Shown here one piece after another: positions 7,001 through 7,976 of a stretch of 7,976 bases of DNA; the stretch's first letter is position 1; each line of letters opens with the position of its first letter. Made by a program: the position numbers and the translations under genes. The stretch is from Pyrodictiaceae archaeon (GTDB lineage Archaea; Thermoproteota; Thermoprotei_A; Sulfolobales; Pyrodictiaceae). Below the pieces are notes generated by a model that was given only the letters and a program-made list of their open reading frames with translations, was not told where the DNA came from and searched no databases. The stretch covers positions 5,144-13,119 of the forward strand of contig JALTYD010000132.1 of NCBI GenBank assembly GCA_027046525.1, given 5' to 3'.

Positions 7001-7028
7001 ACTCACCACCATGAGTGGTTATTAAATA
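7001..7028 (-). promoter_or_regulatory. putative fumarase promoter with overlapping inverted repeats
   Basis: The minus strand carries TATTTAAT (7028-7021), a strong archaeal TATA-box match centred at about 7024.5. The predicted transcription start, about 26 nt on, is near 6998. The spacer holds two overlapping 5-bp inverted repeats: ACTCA (7001-7005) with TGAGT (7012-7016), and ACCAC (7005-7009) with GTGGT (7015-7019). These lie where a repressor could block initiation. Confidence 0.5.
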
Positions 7029-7120
7029 GTCTTGAGACATATATCTTACATTACTTCTCTAGCTTCTAGACTAGGTACCGAGAAACTACAATACGTATTG
7101 AGATCCTAGGATAACGAGGA

Positions 7121-7134
7121 TAGAGAGAAATAAT
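7121..7134 (-). terminator. T-rich tract downstream of tRNA-Pro
   Basis: Immediately 3' of the tRNA, the minus strand reads TTATTTCTCTCTA. Such pyrimidine/T-rich tracts commonly end archaeal transcripts without a hairpin. It is a plausible tRNA terminator; no other evidence supports it. Confidence 0.35.
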
Positions 7135-7136
7135 GA

Positions 7137-7244
7137 TGGGCCCGCCGGGATTTGAACCCGGGACCACGGGGTGTTTCGCCAGCCCGCGTCTCTATAATCT
7201 GCTGGTCCCGAACCCCGCATCCTACCAAGCTAGACGACGGGCCC
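7137..7244 (-). tRNA. tRNA-Pro (anticodon CGG) with a 34-nt intron
   Basis: The minus strand folds into a complete cloverleaf. The 7-bp acceptor pairs GGGCCCG (7244-7238) with CGGGCCC (7144-7138). The D-arm is GTCT/GGAT with a 9-nt loop. The anticodon stem pairs CGGGG with CCCCG. There is a 5-nt variable loop (TGGTC), and the T-arm is CCGGG-TTCAAAT-CCCGG. Discriminator is A73 (7137); no CCA is encoded. The spliced loop TTCGGGA gives anticodon CGG at 7210-7208, decoding CCG. The intron (7206-7173) lies between positions 37 and 38. The bulge-helix-bulge is perfect: bulge GGA, central helix TTCG/CGAA, bulge ACA, and inner helix CCAGC/GCTGG. Cutting after the second base of each bulge excises exactly 34 nt. 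This is a strong archaeal marker. Confidence 0.96.
7173..7206 (-). other. archaeal tRNA intron (bulge-helix-bulge type)
   Basis: A 34-nt intron at position 37/38 of tRNA-Pro(CGG), removed by the tRNA splicing endonuclease. Its ends supply one strand of the central helix (CGAA pairs with exon TTCG) and both strands of the inner helix (CCAGC/GCTGG), capped by a loop of about 16 nt. It is too short to encode a protein or a box C/D RNA. Confidence 0.93.
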
Positions 7245-7281
7245 TCGTTAAGTAGCCGTTGTTGTAATCTCCTAGTAGAGG

Positions 7282-7289
7282 GTTATTAG
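7282..7289 (-). promoter_or_regulatory. possible TATA box for tRNA-Pro
   Basis: The minus-strand sequence CTAATAAC is centred about 41 nt upstream of the mature tRNA 5' end. Initiation would fall near 7259, leaving a 5' leader of about 15 nt for RNase P. It is a weak match and is offered only as the best candidate in the 167-bp gap between the tRNA and the permease gene. Confidence 0.25.
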
Positions 7290-7411
7290 CATAACTCGAT
7301 AACTATGTACATAATACTATCTAAGACACAGTATTCTATCGGTGTTTATTACTTCAGCTATTCTTTTATTGGATTCTATCCATACTTTCCTGATCCGGGA
7401 TTTAGCTAGTA

Positions 7412-7976
7412 GTGGTAGAGATTGGTAAGCTTATTGTCGGGTTATCTTATCTTGCTATGCTTGCTGCTATAGCGTCGGAGAAAGTCGATAGACTAGTTGC
7501 TAGCTTAGTTACTCTTGTGTTTGTATTTGTTACTAGTCTAGTAGTTGGATATGCTGATGTTCTAGAAGCAGCTAAGGCTATAGACTGGGATGTTATAGGG
7601 CTTGTTATTGTAGCTTCTATTGCTTCCTGGTTTATAGAAGATAGTGGTCTCGCGAAGAGGATAGCTATTTTCCTTGTTGAGAAGAGTGCTGGTAGTCCTG
7701 TAAGATTCTTGTTACTAGCAAGTAGTATTAGTGGTTTTATGAGCCTCTACATGGAGAATGTAACTGTTGTTATTCTTTTAAGCCCTATAGTGTTTAGTGT
7801 TAGTAGGATTCTACGAGTATCTCCTGTACCAGTACTGATAGCTGTTGCAGTTTCTTCTAATCTCTCTGGGTCTGCACTACTAGTAGGAGATCCTCAAGCT
7901 GCTATAGTAGCTTCTGCTTTTAACCTAGATTTTATCGATTTTGTTTTCTATAGAGGACTTCCATCGATGTTCTTTG
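7412..7976 (+). CDS. ArsB/NhaD-type ion-transporter superfamily permease (5' part, truncated by window)
   Basis: An open frame begins after a TAG at 7403-7405 and runs off the right edge, so only the first 188 residues are visible. Almost all of it is hydrophobic: N-terminal helices at about residues 5-20 and 29-46, then more, with few charged residues between them. Two segments resemble the ArsB/NhaD/CitM-type carriers: YMENVTVVILLSPIVF (about 117-132) and SNLSGSALLVGDPQAAI (about 150-166). The latter corresponds to the family's re-entrant N-L-G-G-x-A-x-x-x-G-D-P-P-N-x-I hairpin. Members move arsenite, Na+/H+ or carboxylates; which one cannot be told here. Start: GTG at 7412 is the first start codon in frame. 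ATG at 7457 (codon 16) falls within the first helix, so it is less likely. No clear SD is seen. CTTTTATT (7363-7370) is a possible TATA box, giving a start near 7393. Confidence 0.85.
   Translation, partial: MVEIGKLIVGLSYLAMLAAIASEKVDRLVASLVTLVFVFVTSLVVGYADVLEAAKAIDWDVIGLVIVASIASWFIEDSGLAKRIAIFLVEKSAGSPVRFLLLASSISGFMSLYMENVTVVILLSPIVFSVSRILRVSPVPVLIAVAVSSNLSGSALLVGDPQAAIVASAFNLDFIDFVFYRGLPSMFF

Noticed and set aside
5213..7244. Functional linkage of YbaK deacylase to the nearby tRNA-Pro
   Set aside because: They are on opposite strands with the fumarase gene between them; the shared proline theme is probably coincidence.
1..7976. CRISPR array or mobile element
   Set aside because: No regularly spaced direct repeats, transposase or integrase-like frame, or terminal inverted repeats were seen.

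Overview
The window looks like a stretch of hyperthermophilic crenarchaeal (Thermoproteota) chromosome. The best evidence is a tRNA-Pro(CGG) gene with a 34-nt intron at the canonical archaeal position 37/38, bounded by a textbook bulge-helix-bulge motif and lacking an encoded CCA. TATA-box-like promoters, Shine-Dalgarno matches to the archaeal anti-SD (GAGGTG, GGTGAT), frequent GTG/TTG starts and the short-N-terminus type of class II fumarase agree with this. Codon use is AT-leaning (CTA, TTA, AGA, AGT), and CTAG is strikingly frequent. I cannot name the genus.

Layout. A small unrecognised plus-strand ORF lies at the left edge (10-264). A minus-strand run, read right to left, may form one transcription unit: an MFS transporter (5092-3854), a D-2-hydroxyacid dehydrogenase (3783-2779), a ThDP-dependent decarboxylase/acetolactate-synthase-like enzyme (2760-1051) and an HD-domain phosphohydrolase (993-271). 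The gaps are small (18 bp between dehydrogenase and ThDP enzyme). A divergent 120-132 bp intergenic region with two dyad-symmetric elements separates this run from a plus-strand YbaK/ProX-type aminoacyl-tRNA deacylase (5225-5683). That gene converges, with an 11-bp gap, on a minus-strand class II fumarase (5695 to about 6999). Next come tRNA-Pro (minus, 7137-7244) and the 5' part of a plus-strand ArsB/NhaD-type ion-transporter (from 7412, running off the right edge).

How the genes may work together (inference). Transporter, NAD-dependent 2-hydroxyacid dehydrogenase and ThDP enzyme could form a small pathway: import or export of a 2-hydroxy or 2-oxo acid, its oxidation or reduction, and decarboxylation or carboligation of the 2-oxo acid. 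The HD protein has no obvious tie to this. The fumarase is a TCA-cycle enzyme. YbaK clears mischarged aminoacyl-tRNA, and its closeness to tRNA-Pro is probably coincidental.

Most notable anomaly: fumarase homology continues about 60 codons upstream of the first in-frame ATG, but that extension has no ATG, GTG or TTG. A TATA box lies about 26 nt upstream of an in-frame AUA codon. This suggests a non-standard leaderless start, a one-base frameshift, or a sequence error. I found no mobile element, CRISPR array or clearly new multi-gene system. No gene-free stretch exceeds 300 bases.
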